Assembly (NCBI RefSeq): GCF_039812505.1
Contig: NZ_JBDIAQ010000005.1
Coordinates: 1 to 64,000 of the forward strand
DNA length: 64,000 nt
From: Intrasporangium_A sp039812505
Lineage (GTDB): Bacteria; Actinomycetota; Actinomycetes; Actinomycetales; Dermatophilaceae
Reading direction: 5' to 3'
Shown here: positions 16,901 through 24,981 of the stretch, one piece after another
Numbering within the stretch: the stretch's first letter is position 1
Layout: each line of letters begins with the position of its first letter
Position numbers and translations under genes: made by a program
The notes under the pieces: model-generated
The model's database searches: none
The model's input: only the letters and a program-made list of their open reading frames with translations
Told to the model about the DNA's origin: nothing

Positions 16901-18962
16901 TGGCCAGTGCGCGCACGATCACGACCTCACGCCAGCTGAGGTCGGCGGCGAGCACGAGCGCGTTGAACCCGTCCGACTCGATGACGCCGTCCCACACCGC
17001 GCGCACGGCCGACTCGAAGTAGGCGCTGATCTCGTCGCGTCGTGACCCGCTCCCCCAGTGCTGCGCGTCCTTGGCCCGCAGCCCGAAGTCGTAGATGTGC
17101 AGGCGCAGCCCGTCCGGGAAGCGGAGCTGGTAGGGACGCTCGTCGACAACCTCGAGGCCGAGGTCGGTGAACATGGGCAGGGTCTCGGTCAGCGACAGGC
17201 CCGCACGGCGATAGAGCTTGAAGCGTCGCTCGGTCGGTCCGCACGAGGGGTCGTCGTACAGGTGCAGCGCGGTGGCCTCAAGGGAGTCGTCGAGGGCGTC
17301 GATGCGCTCGAGGTCGGCCACGGCGGTCGTGACGTCGAAGTCCTCCTTGTACGCCTCGGGCAGTGCCTTGGCGTACGCAGCCATGGCCTGTGCGCCACCC
17401 TCGGCACCCCGGGCAGCGCGCAACGCCTCGGACAGGTCCTCCTCCCAGGTTCGGGTCGCGTCGATGACCCGCCGTTCGAGGGTCGCCACGTCGACCTCGG
17501 GGATCTCCTGCTCCGGCGCCATCCGGACGACGAAGTGCAGCTGGGCCAGGCTCGACTCGGTCACGCGCGTGGTGTAGTCGATGGTCTGCCCCTCGAAGGC
17601 CTCGAGGAGCAGTGCCTGGATCCGCAGCCGGACCGCGGTGTTGTAGCGGTCCCGGGGCAGGTACACCAGGCACGACATGAACCGGCCGAAGCCGTCGGGA
17701 CGCAGGAAGAGCTTGGTCTTGCGCCGCTCCTGCAGGTGCAGCACGGCCGTGGCGATTTCGGTCAGCTGTCCGGCGCTGGTCTGGAGCAGCTCGTCGCGGG
17801 GGTAGGTCTCGAGGATCTGGACGATGTCCTTGCCGCTGTGGCTGTCGGCCGACAGCCCCGTGAGCCGCAGCACCTCCTGGGCGCGCACGTCGATCAGCGG
17901 GATGTCCTGGATCGTGTCGTTGTAGGCGGCCGACGTGAACAGCCCCAGGAAGCGCTGCTCACCCGTGCACGTACCGGCGTCGTCGAACCGCTTGATCGAG
18001 ATGTAGTCGAGGTAGGCCTCGCGGTGGACCGTCGCCCGGGAGTTCGCCTTGGTGATGATCAGGATCGTCGAGTCCCGGGCCGCCCGGCTCGCCGCCGACG
18101 TCAGCACGTGGCCGGCCGCGCCCGGCCGGTCGTAGCGCAGCACGCCCAGCCCGGTGCCCGGCACCGACCGGGACACGTCCTTGCCGTCCTCGTGGTGGAG
18201 CGAGTACTCGCGGTAGCCCAGGAAGGTGAAGTGGTTCTCGGTGAGCCACCGGAGGAAACGCCCGGCCTCACTGGCCTCGTAGGGGTCGGTCCCGGCCGGT
18301 GCGGACGCCTCCAGCTGCGCCGCGATGGACAGGGCCTCGGCCCGCATCTTGGGCCAGTCCTCGACGGCGTCGCGCACGTCGTCGAGGGCGCCGCGCAGAC
18401 GGGCCTCGACCTCGGACAGCCCCGCCTCCGGCACCCGGTCGATCTCCAGGTGCATCCACGACTCGTGCGTCACGCCCGCGGCCGGCACCTCGCCGTCGAC
18501 CGTGTCGGTCAGGACCGCGTCGAGGCTACCGGTCATCGCCCGGCGGACCGACATCTGCGGGTGGATGATCAGGTGCACGCCGCGGTCGAAGCCGCCGAGC
18601 GCGGCGAGCACCGAGTCGACGAGGAAGGGCATGTCGTCCGTGACGATCTCGACCGCGGTGAGCGGGCTCTCCCAGCCGTCCCGCTCCGGGTCGGGGTTGA
18701 AGACCCGGACGTTGGCCGTGTCGGCCGTCCGGTCGCCGGCCAGCCGCCGCTGGGAGGCGGCGACGGCCGCCAGCCCGACCGGTGGTCGCGCCTGCAGGTC
18801 CTCGGTCGCGACATGACGGTAGAAGGTCTTGAGGTAGTCGCCGAAGTCGAAGGCCCCGGTCGTGCCCCCCTCTCCGGGAGCCGAGCGGCCGTTGCTCGGC
18901 ACGGGTGAGGCCGCAGCGGCCTGGAGGATGTCCTTGCGAGAGCTGTCGAGTGACACAGACAT
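13968..18962 (-). CDS. gdh: NAD-specific glutamate dehydrogenase, large (180-kDa) type
   Basis: This 1664-residue enzyme of the giant NAD-GDH class interconverts glutamate and 2-oxoglutarate plus ammonia. The catalytic GDH core is in the middle third: GLRWSDRREDFRTEVLGLVK and, near residue 870, VPTGSKGGFYAKQL with the catalytic Lys. The cofactor half follows (VVGIGDMSGDVFGNGMML). The long N-terminal region contains ACT-like segments (LTAVEIVTDDMPFLVDSVL) used for amino-acid control in this family, and a helical C-terminal domain ends in an Ala/Gly tail. Length fits Rv2476c-type enzymes. The ATG at 18962 has a GAAGGA some way upstream and a hairpin in the leader. In mycobacteria the enzyme is controlled by GarA and PknG, as Kgd is. 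Confidence 0.93.
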   Translation of the reverse strand: MSVSLDSSRKDILQAAAASPVPSNGRSAPGEGGTTGAFDFGDYLKTFYRHVATEDLQARPPVGLAAVAASQRRLAGDRTADTANVRVFNPDPERDGWESPLTAVEIVTDDMPFLVDSVLAALGGFDRGVHLIIHPQMSVRRAMTGSLDAVLTDTVDGEVPAAGVTHESWMHLEIDRVPEAGLSEVEARLRGALDDVRDAVEDWPKMRAEALSIAAQLEASAPAGTDPYEASEAGRFLRWLTENHFTFLGYREYSLHHEDGKDVSRSVPGTGLGVLRYDRPGAAGHVLTSAASRAARDSTILIITKANSRATVHREAYLDYISIKRFDDAGTCTGEQRFLGLFTSAAYNDTIQDIPLIDVRAQEVLRLTGLSADSHSGKDIVQILETYPRDELLQTSAGQLTEIATAVLHLQERRKTKLFLRPDGFGRFMSCLVYLPRDRYNTAVRLRIQALLLEAFEGQTIDYTTRVTESSLAQLHFVVRMAPEQEIPEVDVATLERRVIDATRTWEEDLSEALRAARGAEGGAQAMAAYAKALPEAYKEDFDVTTAVADLERIDALDDSLEATALHLYDDPSCGPTERRFKLYRRAGLSLTETLPMFTDLGLEVVDERPYQLRFPDGLRLHIYDFGLRAKDAQHWGSGSRRDEISAYFESAVRAVWDGVIESDGFNALVLAADLSWREVVIVRALAKYLRQTGSTFSQDYIETALVANPAIARDVVQLFETRFDPDAFADDEPGREQREEREDVIVGQIKDALTGVASLDQDRIIRAFLGIILGSLRTNYYQVGEDGRPKPYVSLKLDPKAIPDLPAPRPMFEIWVYSPQVEGVHLRFGKVARGGLRWSDRREDFRTEVLGLVKAQMVKNAVIVPTGSKGGFYAKQLPDPTVDRKAWLAEGIEAYRVFISGMLDVTDNLVDGKPVPPPRVVRHDEDDTYLVVAADKGTAKFSDIANGKSADYGYWLHDAFASGGSAGYDHKGMGITARGAWESVKRHFREMGVDTQAQDFTVVGIGDMSGDVFGNGMMLSEHIRLVAAFDHRNIFVDPEPDAASSYAERRRLFELPGSSWRDYNRDLISAGGGVFERSAKSVPISGQMATALGLPADTASLTPAELMRAILLAPVDLLWNGGIGTYVKAASETNGQIGDRANDSIRVNGAELRCKVVGEGGNLGMSQLGRIEADFAGIRVNTDAIDNSAGVDTSDHEVNIKIALGGPVRSGELSLERRNELLESMTDDVANRVLRDNYEQNVLLGNARAQQHLMLSVHERLIQFLSEHGDLDRALEFLPPPAEIARRQKAGLGLVSPEFAVLVAFTKLYLKSQIVASRLPDDPFFAETLHDYFPAPIREQYAAAIDAHPLRREIITNSVVNSMVNRGGITFAFRASEETGAGPDDVARAYVVCREIFDLPAFVRAVETTDNVVTTSAQTVLYLEFRRLLDRAVRWFLTNRKGEFNIATEVDRFRPGVQQYAGRISELLRGSERERLLSRAAEIEGTGVPGELALQTASLLDRYSLLDCITLAEDTGSDLGDVMETYFRLSERFSVDALLTRVTNLPRENRWDSLARGALRDDLYSVLSALTHAALVVSDHGASPEQRVEQWFELNSEALERAWASLGPIDRLSHPGIAALSVALRTLRTVTRTGGGAPAPARAATATASGASAGAGAADGEAG

Positions 18963-18995
18963 GTCGGCGGTCGATTCCTTCGCGAGCTAGCCGTG

Positions 18996-19015
18996 CCGGC
19001 ACCTCCTTGTGCCGG
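18996..19015 (-). other. leader hairpin with AAGGAG loop upstream of gdh
   Basis: CCGGCAC (18996-19002) and GTGCCGG (19009-19015) form a 7-bp stem. On the transcribed minus strand the six-base loop reads AAGGAG. It lies 33 bases before the gdh ATG. Confidence 0.4.
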
Positions 19016-19101
19016 GCATCACAGCGAGCCTAGCCCCGACGAGGGCCGTTGGCGGAATCGAGGTCGGTGGAGAACTTCCCGAGGATCTGCCCGAACCTGT
19101 C

Positions 19102-19107
19102 TAGGGT
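19102..19107 (+). promoter_or_regulatory. -10 box TAGGGT, near-leaderless start
   Basis: TAGGGT ends seven bases before the ATG at 19115. The intervening GAGGGG could also act as a very close ribosome site. Confidence 0.45.
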
Positions 19108-19114
19108 GAGGGGC

Positions 19115-19384
19115 ATGGCCGATGTGGACGTCACGCCCGGACCCTCGGCACGGGTGGCGCGGGCGCTCGTCGACGGCAGGTCCCTGACCCGTGACCTCGC
19201 CGCGGACCTGCTGACGCACCTGCCCGAGCTGGGCAGCGCGTCGACCCAGGGGCGGCTGGACGCCTGGGTCGAGCAGGCGTCGGAGGCGTTGCTCGCGGTG
19301 TCGGACGCGCTCGGGGAGCGGCTGCTCGACCGGGTCGGGCCACCGGATGCGACCGTGGGTCGGCGGTGCTGCGGTGGTCCCTGA
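19115..19384 (+). CDS. hypothetical protein, first of an unknown pair
   Basis: This 89-residue predicted soluble, mostly helical protein has a body running from ARVARALVDGRSLTRDL to ALLAVSDALGERLLDRVG and ending in the Cys-containing tail RRCCGGP. I do not recognise it. The ATG at 19115 is seven bases after a TAGGGT box. The following gene appears to begin inside its last codons, so the two products are probably made together. It lies divergent from gdh and upstream of a DUF2505 gene; no function can be inferred from that. Confidence 0.55.
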   Translation: MADVDVTPGPSARVARALVDGRSLTRDLAADLLTHLPELGSASTQGRLDAWVEQASEALLAVSDALGERLLDRVGPPDATVGRRCCGGP

Positions 19385-19871
19385 GGCCGCCGACCCGGTC
19401 TCGACGTCGGCCCTGGGCGGCGCGCTTCGCACGCACGCGCTCACCTTGGTGGGCCTGCTGGAGCTGCTGGGCGAGCCCGCTGCGGTCGGACCCTCGGATG
19501 GCGCCCCCGAGACCTGCCGGGAACGTGACCTCATCAGGGCCGTGGCCGACGAGCTGGACCGGATCGGGGCGGTGCTGCAACGGCTCGCCACGGGCGACGT
19601 GGAACGCTCGGTCCGGCGCCGGAACCTGCGCAGGGAGGCGGCGCGGCACGAGCTCGACATCGAGGGGACCCGGGTGTGCCCGCGGCCCGGCCCGAGCAGG
19701 GTGGCGCCGGACACCCGGGCACAGGTTCGCGAGCGGCTCCAGGAGCTGCTCAACCGGGTCGCCGCCGCGCAGGGTCGGGACCTCGCCTCGTTCTCGCGGG
19801 ACCTCGACGTGTCCCTGGTGGTGCTGCGGGGGATCTCCGAGCGGGCCCGGTCGGTGCAGACCGTGCAATAG
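19374..19871 (+). CDS. hypothetical protein, second of an unknown pair
   Basis: This 165-residue predicted soluble protein is rich in Leu, Arg, Ala and Glu, consistent with a helical bundle (THALTLVGLLELLGEPA; RDLIRAVADELDRIGAVLQR; VRERLQELLNRVAAAQGRD). No family, metal site or membrane segment is recognised. I placed the start at the GTG at 19374, which overlaps the end of the preceding gene and would couple translation; an ATG at 19347 in the same frame is the alternative. Its TAG stop is also the first three bases of the -10 box of the next gene. Confidence 0.55.
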   Translation: MVPEAADPVSTSALGGALRTHALTLVGLLELLGEPAAVGPSDGAPETCRERDLIRAVADELDRIGAVLQRLATGDVERSVRRRNLRREAARHELDIEGTRVCPRPGPSRVAPDTRAQVRERLQELLNRVAAAQGRDLASFSRDLDVSLVVLRGISERARSVQTVQ

Positions 19872-19874
19872 CGT
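19869..19874 (+). promoter_or_regulatory. -10 box TAGCGT overlapping an upstream stop codon
   Basis: TAGCGT begins with the TAG stop of the preceding gene and ends seven bases before the DUF2505 ATG at 19882. Confidence 0.5.
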
Positions 19875-19881
19875 GTCCTCC

Positions 19882-20379
19882 ATGAAGATCTCCGAGACGG
19901 TCGAGTATCCCGCCGCCCCCGATGTGGTGTTCGCGATGCTCACCGACGAGCGGTTCCAGGGACGCAAGTGCGAGCAGGCCGGGGCCCTGTCGCACGACGT
20001 GGCCGTGACCCGGCTGGACGCCGGCCGCCGGGTCGTGACCAGGCGCGAGCTGCCGACGGAGAACCTGCCGGACTTCGCCAAGTCCCTGATCGGGCGACGC
20101 CTGATGATCACGGAGACGTACGAGTGGGCCGCCCCGGACGGCGACGGCTCACGCACCGGTGAGCTCACCGTGGAGCTCGGCGGGGCTCCTGTCTCGTTGC
20201 GGGCCAGGCTCGCACTCGTGCCGGCGGGCAACGGCACGCAGATGCGCCTGGACGGCAAGCTCAAGGCCTCGGTGCCACTCATCGGCGGCCGGATCGAGAG
20301 GACTGCCGCACCGGCGATAATCGACGGGATCCGCAGCGAGGGCACCGTGGGTCGCGCCTGGCTGTCCGAACAGCGCTGA
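19882..20379 (+). CDS. DUF2505 (START-like) domain protein
   Basis: This 165-residue protein of the actinobacterial DUF2505 family has an SRPBCC/START-like fold expected to bind a hydrophobic ligand. The typical N-terminus MKISETVEYPAAPDVVFAML is followed by a beta-rich middle (RRLMITETYEWA, GELTVELGGAPVSLRARL) and a C-terminal helix (RIERTAAPAIIDGIRSEG). No catalytic residues are known for the family, and the ligand is unknown. The gene appears leaderless behind TAGCGT. It converges on pruA; a weak CCGCCC/GGGCGG stem at 20425-20446 is the only candidate terminator. Confidence 0.8.
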   Translation: MKISETVEYPAAPDVVFAMLTDERFQGRKCEQAGALSHDVAVTRLDAGRRVVTRRELPTENLPDFAKSLIGRRLMITETYEWAAPDGDGSRTGELTVELGGAPVSLRARLALVPAGNGTQMRLDGKLKASVPLIGGRIERTAAPAIIDGIRSEGTVGRAWLSEQR

Positions 20380-20451
20380 TCACGCCGGGCTGGTCGCGAC
20401 GCCTCCCACCACCTTCCCGCGGCTCCGCCCGGTCGCTCCGGGGCGGCCGGG

Positions 20452-22080
20452 TCAGCCCATGTGCGGGTAGCGCCACTGCGTCGGGGGCGCGAACGTCTCC
20501 TTGATCGCGCGGACGCTGGTCCAGCGGAGCAGGTTCTGCGGCGCCCCCGCCTTGTCGTTGGTGCCCGAGGCGCGACCGCCGCCGAACGGCTGCTGCCCGA
20601 CGATGGCACCGGTCGGCTTGTCGTTGATGTAGAAGTTCCCGGCCGCGAAGCGCAGCCGTTCCGTGGCCGCGGCGATCGCCCTCCTGTCCTGGGCGAAGAT
20701 CGAGCCGGTCAGCGCGTAGGGCGCGAACGACTCCATCTGGTCGACGACGGCGTCGAACTGCCCGTCGGGGAAGACGTGCACGGCCAGGATCGGCCCGAAG
20801 TACTCGGTGGCGAACATCTCGTCCCCACGGTCCTTGACCTCGATCACGGTCGGGCGCACGAACCAACCGACCGTGTCGTCGTAGGTGCCACCCGCGACAA
20901 CCTCGATCCCCTCCGCGGCGTGCGCCCGGTCGATGGCCCCCTTGTGCTTGGCGAAGGCTCGCTCGTCGATGACGGCGCCCATGAAGTTGCCGAAGTCGGT
21001 GACGTCGCCCTGCGGCAGGTCGTTCGTGGTCGCGACCAGGTCGTCGCGGATCCGCGCCCAGACCGACTCGGGCACGTACGCCCGCGACGCCGCCGAGCAC
21101 TTCTGCCCCTGGTATTCGAAGGCGCCACGCACCATCGCGGTGCGCAGCACCGCCGGGTCCGCGGAGGGGTGCGCGACGATGAAGTCCTTGCCGCCCGTCT
21201 CGCCGACCAGGCGTGGGTAGGCCTTGTAGTTGCGGATGTTCGCGCCGACCTCGGCCCACAGGTGCTGGAACGTCGGCGTCGAGCCGGTGAAGTGGATCCC
21301 GGCCAGGTCCGGGTCGTGCAGTGCGACCTCGGAGACGTGGATGCCGTCGCCGGTGACCATGTTGATCACCCCCGGAGGCAGCCCCGCGGCCTCGAGCAGC
21401 TCCATGATGACCTGGGCGGCCAGCTGCTGGGTGGGCGAGGGCTTCCACACGACGGTGTTGCCCATGAGGGCGGGGGCCGTCGGCAGGTTGCCGGCGATCG
21501 AGGTGAAGTTGAACGGGGTGATCGCGTAGACGAAACCTTCGAGCGGGCGGTGGTCGGCTCGGTTCCAGACGCCACGCGAGTTCAGCGGTGGCTGGTCGGC
21601 GAGGATCTGACGGGCGTAGTACGCGTTGATGCGCCAGAAGTCGATCAGCTCGCACGCGCTGTCGATCTCGGCCTGGTACGGGGTCTTGGACTGGCCCAGC
21701 ATCGTCGCGGCGTTCATCCGGGCCCGCCATGGTCCGGACAGCAGCTCGGCCGCCTTGAGCAGGATCGATGCCCGGTCGTCGAACGAGAGCGCCCGCCACC
21801 CGGGAGCTGCGTCCTTGGCCGCTGCGACGGCCCGACGAGCCTCTGCCACGGTGGTGTTGTGCAGCACGCCGAGCACGACCTCGCGCCGGTCCGGACGGCG
21901 GACCTCGATCGGCTCGCCCGAGCCGACCACGCGTTCGCCGCCGATGGTCGCGGGCAGCTGCGTCTGTGTGGATCCGAGCTGCGCGAGCGCGGCCGTCAGG
22001 GCCGCTCGCTCCGGTGACCCGGGTGCGTAGTCGAGGACCGGCTCGTTGACCGGTGCGGGAAGCTGGGTGACTGCGTCCAT
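20452..22080 (-). CDS. pruA: L-glutamate gamma-semialdehyde dehydrogenase PruA
   Basis: This 542-residue aldehyde dehydrogenase oxidises 1-pyrroline-5-carboxylate/glutamate semialdehyde to glutamate with NAD, the second step of proline catabolism. The nucleophile is in GQKCSAASRAYVP (Cys near residue 327). The general-base region is RLVGETGGKDFIVAH. YAITPFNFTSIAGNLPTAPA and NTVVWKPSPTQ make the cofactor pocket, and the end matches the PruA group (SVRAIKETFAPPTQWRYPHMG). The ATG at 22080 has AGGAG six bases upstream. The proline dehydrogenase (putA or pruB) is not in this window. The product glutamate feeds the nearby Gdh and Kgd reactions. Confidence 0.95.
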   Translation of the reverse strand: MDAVTQLPAPVNEPVLDYAPGSPERAALTAALAQLGSTQTQLPATIGGERVVGSGEPIEVRRPDRREVVLGVLHNTTVAEARRAVAAAKDAAPGWRALSFDDRASILLKAAELLSGPWRARMNAATMLGQSKTPYQAEIDSACELIDFWRINAYYARQILADQPPLNSRGVWNRADHRPLEGFVYAITPFNFTSIAGNLPTAPALMGNTVVWKPSPTQQLAAQVIMELLEAAGLPPGVINMVTGDGIHVSEVALHDPDLAGIHFTGSTPTFQHLWAEVGANIRNYKAYPRLVGETGGKDFIVAHPSADPAVLRTAMVRGAFEYQGQKCSAASRAYVPESVWARIRDDLVATTNDLPQGDVTDFGNFMGAVIDERAFAKHKGAIDRAHAAEGIEVVAGGTYDDTVGWFVRPTVIEVKDRGDEMFATEYFGPILAVHVFPDGQFDAVVDQMESFAPYALTGSIFAQDRRAIAAATERLRFAAGNFYINDKPTGAIVGQQPFGGGRASGTNDKAGAPQNLLRWTSVRAIKETFAPPTQWRYPHMG

Positions 22081-22214
22081 GTCAGGACTCCTGATGATCG
22101 ACGACGGGCGCGCGCCCGGCGCACCCACCCTCATCGTCTCATCGCCCAGGACCTCGATCGCCCGCGGAGTCCGGGCCCCGAACGGCAGGTCCGCCCGGGT
22201 AGGGACCGCTCGGC

Positions 22215-22922
22215 TCAGGTCGCGGGTGCCACGACAGCGTCGAGACGCAGTGCGCAGACCGGGCTGTCGGGGTCGCGGACGCCGAGCCGGTCGAACAACG
22301 CCAGCGCGAGCTCGTGGTGGCCCAGGGCGCTGGGGTGCACGGTGTCATCGAGCCAACCGGACGCGACCCCCGCCACGGGCCCGGCAGCGCGCCATACGGC
22401 AGCGTGGTCGACGAGGGGGACCCCGAGCTCCCGAGCCACCACCCGGACCTCGGCCGCGTAGGCAGCGACGGTATCGGGGTCGCGTCTGTCCCCCGCGGCG
22501 ACCGGCGGCGGGGTCTGCAGGATGACGGTCGCGCCCAGGTCACGGGACCGCTCGACGAACTGCCCGAGGTCGTACCGGAAGGCCCGAGGACCGCCCTCGC
22601 GTTCCACGAGCGCATCGTTGGTGCCGAACATGGCAAGAACGACGTCGGGAGCGAACCTGCCTACCCACCAATGGAACTCGTCGAGCAGATCGGCTACCGT
22701 CGCGCCCGCCACCCCGGAGTTGATGACGGCGTCCCGGCTCCGGCCCAGCTCCCCGCAGAGACGCTCGGCGAAGTGCTCCACGAAGTTGCGCCGGCCGTGG
22801 GTGTGGCCGACCCCCCTCGTGATGCTGTCACCGGCGAACACCCAGGTCAGGGGCGGGCCGGTCAGGATCTCGGCCAGTCGCGCGGCATCGCGCCGTTCGT
22901 ACTCCTCGGCGGTGAAGTCCAT
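22215..22922 (-). CDS. SGNH/GDSL-type hydrolase
   Basis: This 235-residue hydrolase has the complete SGNH set: FAGDSITRGVGHTHG (Ser near residue 33), NSGVAGATVADLL, FGTNDAL, and a C-terminal DDTVHPSALGHHELA with the Asp/His pair. No signal peptide is visible, so it may act in the cytoplasm. It is not closely similar to the other SGNH protein at 10669. A TACGTT box ends six bases before the ATG at 22922, so the message is probably leaderless. The substrate is unknown. Confidence 0.85.
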   Translation of the reverse strand: MDFTAEEYERRDAARLAEILTGPPLTWVFAGDSITRGVGHTHGRRNFVEHFAERLCGELGRSRDAVINSGVAGATVADLLDEFHWWVGRFAPDVVLAMFGTNDALVEREGGPRAFRYDLGQFVERSRDLGATVILQTPPPVAAGDRRDPDTVAAYAAEVRVVARELGVPLVDHAAVWRAAGPVAGVASGWLDDTVHPSALGHHELALALFDRLGVRDPDSPVCALRLDAVVAPAT

Positions 22923-22928
22923 GGCCAG

Positions 22929-22934
22929 AACGTA
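22929..22934 (-). promoter_or_regulatory. -10 box TACGTT, leaderless start
   Basis: TACGTT ends six bases before the ATG of the SGNH hydrolase at 22922. Confidence 0.55.
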
Positions 22935-22990
22935 ACAAGGGAGGCGGGCCCGGTGGAGCCCCCGGACCAGGGGCTGGGACGACCTCGAGG

Positions 22991-23473
22991 TCAGCCGTGC
23001 GCGCCCCGCCCGGGTCGAGCGCCCGCAGCGGGAAAGAGGGCGGCAACCTCGCCGAGCTCGGTGACGTCATACCACAGCAGCGGCTCGTCCGGGTCGGTCG
23101 GGGTCCTGCCGGCGAGCGGGGCTACCTCACCGACGTGGAGGGAGGCGATCCTCGAGACGGGCAGGGTGTCGACGAGCCGCACGGCACTGGGCGTGCGCGA
23201 GCCCGGCTGGACAGCCTCCGGGTCGGCGTCGGCAGCGATGACGAGGCGCCGATCGCCACGGTGCTCGCGGAAGGTGGCCGACACGGCGACGGCGTCGAGG
23301 AACGCGGTGTACTCCAGAGCCTCCTGGTCGAGCCCCGGCAGCAGTGCCGTCAGCTCGTCGGTGACGGCGTAGGCCTCGACCGGGGCCGCGACACCGGCGC
23401 GAAGGACCCCGGTGGCGGCGATTTCGCGGAGGGTCGCTCCACCCAGAGGCACGTAGAGCCGCACGACCGGCAT
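22991..23473 (-). CDS. DUF6912 family protein
   Basis: This 160-residue actinobacterial protein matches what I recall of DUF6912: the opening VRLYVPLGGATLREI, then EAYAVTDELTALLPGLDQEALEYTAFLDAV, and a hydrophobic/acidic C-terminal half (ASLHVGEVAPLAG, LLWYDVTELGEVAALFP). Its function is unknown. Its ATG overlaps the stop of the WS/DGAT gene (TGATG), so it is translated with that acyltransferase; an alternative GTG lies one codon upstream. The tail is Pro/Gly/Arg-rich. Confidence 0.7.
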   Translation of the reverse strand: MPVVRLYVPLGGATLREIAATGVLRAGVAAPVEAYAVTDELTALLPGLDQEALEYTAFLDAVAVSATFREHRGDRRLVIAADADPEAVQPGSRTPSAVRLVDTLPVSRIASLHVGEVAPLAGRTPTDPDEPLLWYDVTELGEVAALFPAAGARPGRGAHG

Positions 23474-24897
23474 CACGAGCCCCGCCCGCTCGCGAGCTCG
23501 GTGAGCGAGTCACGGATCGACTGTGCCAGCACGTCGACGTCGGGCATGGCGTCGCGGTCGGCGTTGAGGCCGTAGTACACCCCGCCGTTGTACGAGGTGA
23601 CGCCGATCGACAGCGCCTGGCCCTTCGCGAGCGGTGTGACGGGATAGGTCGACAGCATCTGCGCCTCGCCCGCGTAGAGCGGGCTCTGCGGGCCCGGGAC
23701 GTTGGTGATCATGACGTTGTAGATGCGGCGCGACATGGCCGAGCCGAGCCGGGCGCCGAGGGCGTGCAGGGTCGGCGGTGCGAAGCCGGCCAGGTTGGCC
23801 AGCGCGGTTGCGCCGACGGCCTGGCCGCCCTCCATCTGCTGTCGCATGGCGAACGCGATCTGGTGCAGCCGCATCGAGGCGCCCGGCTCACCCACGGGCA
23901 GGTTGACGACACAGGCCATGACCTGGTTGGCGTACATCCCGCTCGGGTCGTGGCCGTAGATGCTGACCGGGACCATGGCCCGCACGACCGTGCTGCCGCT
24001 GACCGCCTCCCCACGGTTCAGCAGCCACGTGCGGAACCCACCGGCGATCGTCGCGAGGATGACGTCGTTGATCGTGACGTCGTCGGCGTAGGCGCCGCGG
24101 CCCAGGTGGGTGCGCACGTCGCGGTAGTCCTGCAGGTCGGTCGCGACGTTGACCCAGCGCCGGGTCGTGCCGATCTCCGCGTTCAGCGGTGACTCGGGTG
24201 CCGGCCGCGCAGCCGTCCGGGCCAGCGCCGAGAGCATCGACCCCGCCGACTCCGCGGCTCGCCGCCCGACGGAGAGCACGTCCTCGACACCACCCCGGAC
24301 GAGGTCGACGACCTGGGCGGGGCGCCGCACGGCGTCCACGACGGCTTCGGTGACCAGCTCGAGGCTGCCGGGCGGACGATGCGCCTCCCACGGGTCCTGG
24401 TCGTCCGCAGGGCCGACCGCGCCGCGCGTGGAGTCGACGATCAGGTGCGCGATGTCGAGGGCGTGGACTCCGTCGATCAGGGCGTGGTGGGTCTTGGTGA
24501 CGATGGCGAACCGACCCTGCTCGAGCCCTTCGACGAGGTAGACCTCCCAGAGCGGTCGCGAGCGGTCCAGCCGACGAGCCTGGACCCGCGCGACGAAGTC
24601 CTGCAGCTGCGGGTCGCTGCCCGGGCGTGGGAGGCCGGTGCGCCGTACGTGGTAGCCCATGTCGAAGTTCTCGTCGTCGACCCAGACCGGGTTGGCGATC
24701 CGACCCGGCACGTCACGCACCTTCTGGCGGAAGCGGGGGATCGCACCGATCCGGCGCCCCATGATCCGGATCAGCTGGTCGTAGTCGAAGCCCTCGACGG
24801 GCGGCTGGAAGATCATGACCGAGCCGACGTGCATGGCCGTCGTGCTCTCCTCGAGATAGAGGAACGAGGCGTCGAGCGAGGTCAGCCGGTCGGACAT
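23473..24897 (-). CDS. wax ester synthase/diacylglycerol O-acyltransferase
   Basis: This 474-residue WS/DGAT transfers acyl-CoA groups to alcohols or diacylglycerol to make storage lipid. The active-site motif HHALIDGVHA (HHxxxDG) lies near residue 138. The start MSDRLTSLDASFLYLEE is typical of the family, as is the later VTINDVILATIAGGFRTWL. The C-terminal WES domain includes NVMITNVPGPQSPLYAGEAQ and a PVTPLAKGQALSIGVTSYNG run. It is membrane-associated but has no obvious transmembrane helix. The ATG at 24897 is chosen by homology, and only a weak GAGAG precedes it. It is coupled to the DUF6912 gene. Confidence 0.92.
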   Translation of the reverse strand: MSDRLTSLDASFLYLEESTTAMHVGSVMIFQPPVEGFDYDQLIRIMGRRIGAIPRFRQKVRDVPGRIANPVWVDDENFDMGYHVRRTGLPRPGSDPQLQDFVARVQARRLDRSRPLWEVYLVEGLEQGRFAIVTKTHHALIDGVHALDIAHLIVDSTRGAVGPADDQDPWEAHRPPGSLELVTEAVVDAVRRPAQVVDLVRGGVEDVLSVGRRAAESAGSMLSALARTAARPAPESPLNAEIGTTRRWVNVATDLQDYRDVRTHLGRGAYADDVTINDVILATIAGGFRTWLLNRGEAVSGSTVVRAMVPVSIYGHDPSGMYANQVMACVVNLPVGEPGASMRLHQIAFAMRQQMEGGQAVGATALANLAGFAPPTLHALGARLGSAMSRRIYNVMITNVPGPQSPLYAGEAQMLSTYPVTPLAKGQALSIGVTSYNGGVYYGLNADRDAMPDVDVLAQSIRDSLTELASGRGS

Positions 24898-24981
24898 GCT
24901 CTCACTCTGCCAGAGCGAGCCGGGTGGGCAGCACGCCAACCCGGCGGCGGCACGTGCTCGGGGGATCACCCACCACCCGGG

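Noticed and set aside
20425..20446. Terminator between the DUF2505 gene and pruA
   Set aside because: Only a 6-bp CCGCCC/GGGCGG stem is visible, which is expected by chance in such GC-rich DNA.
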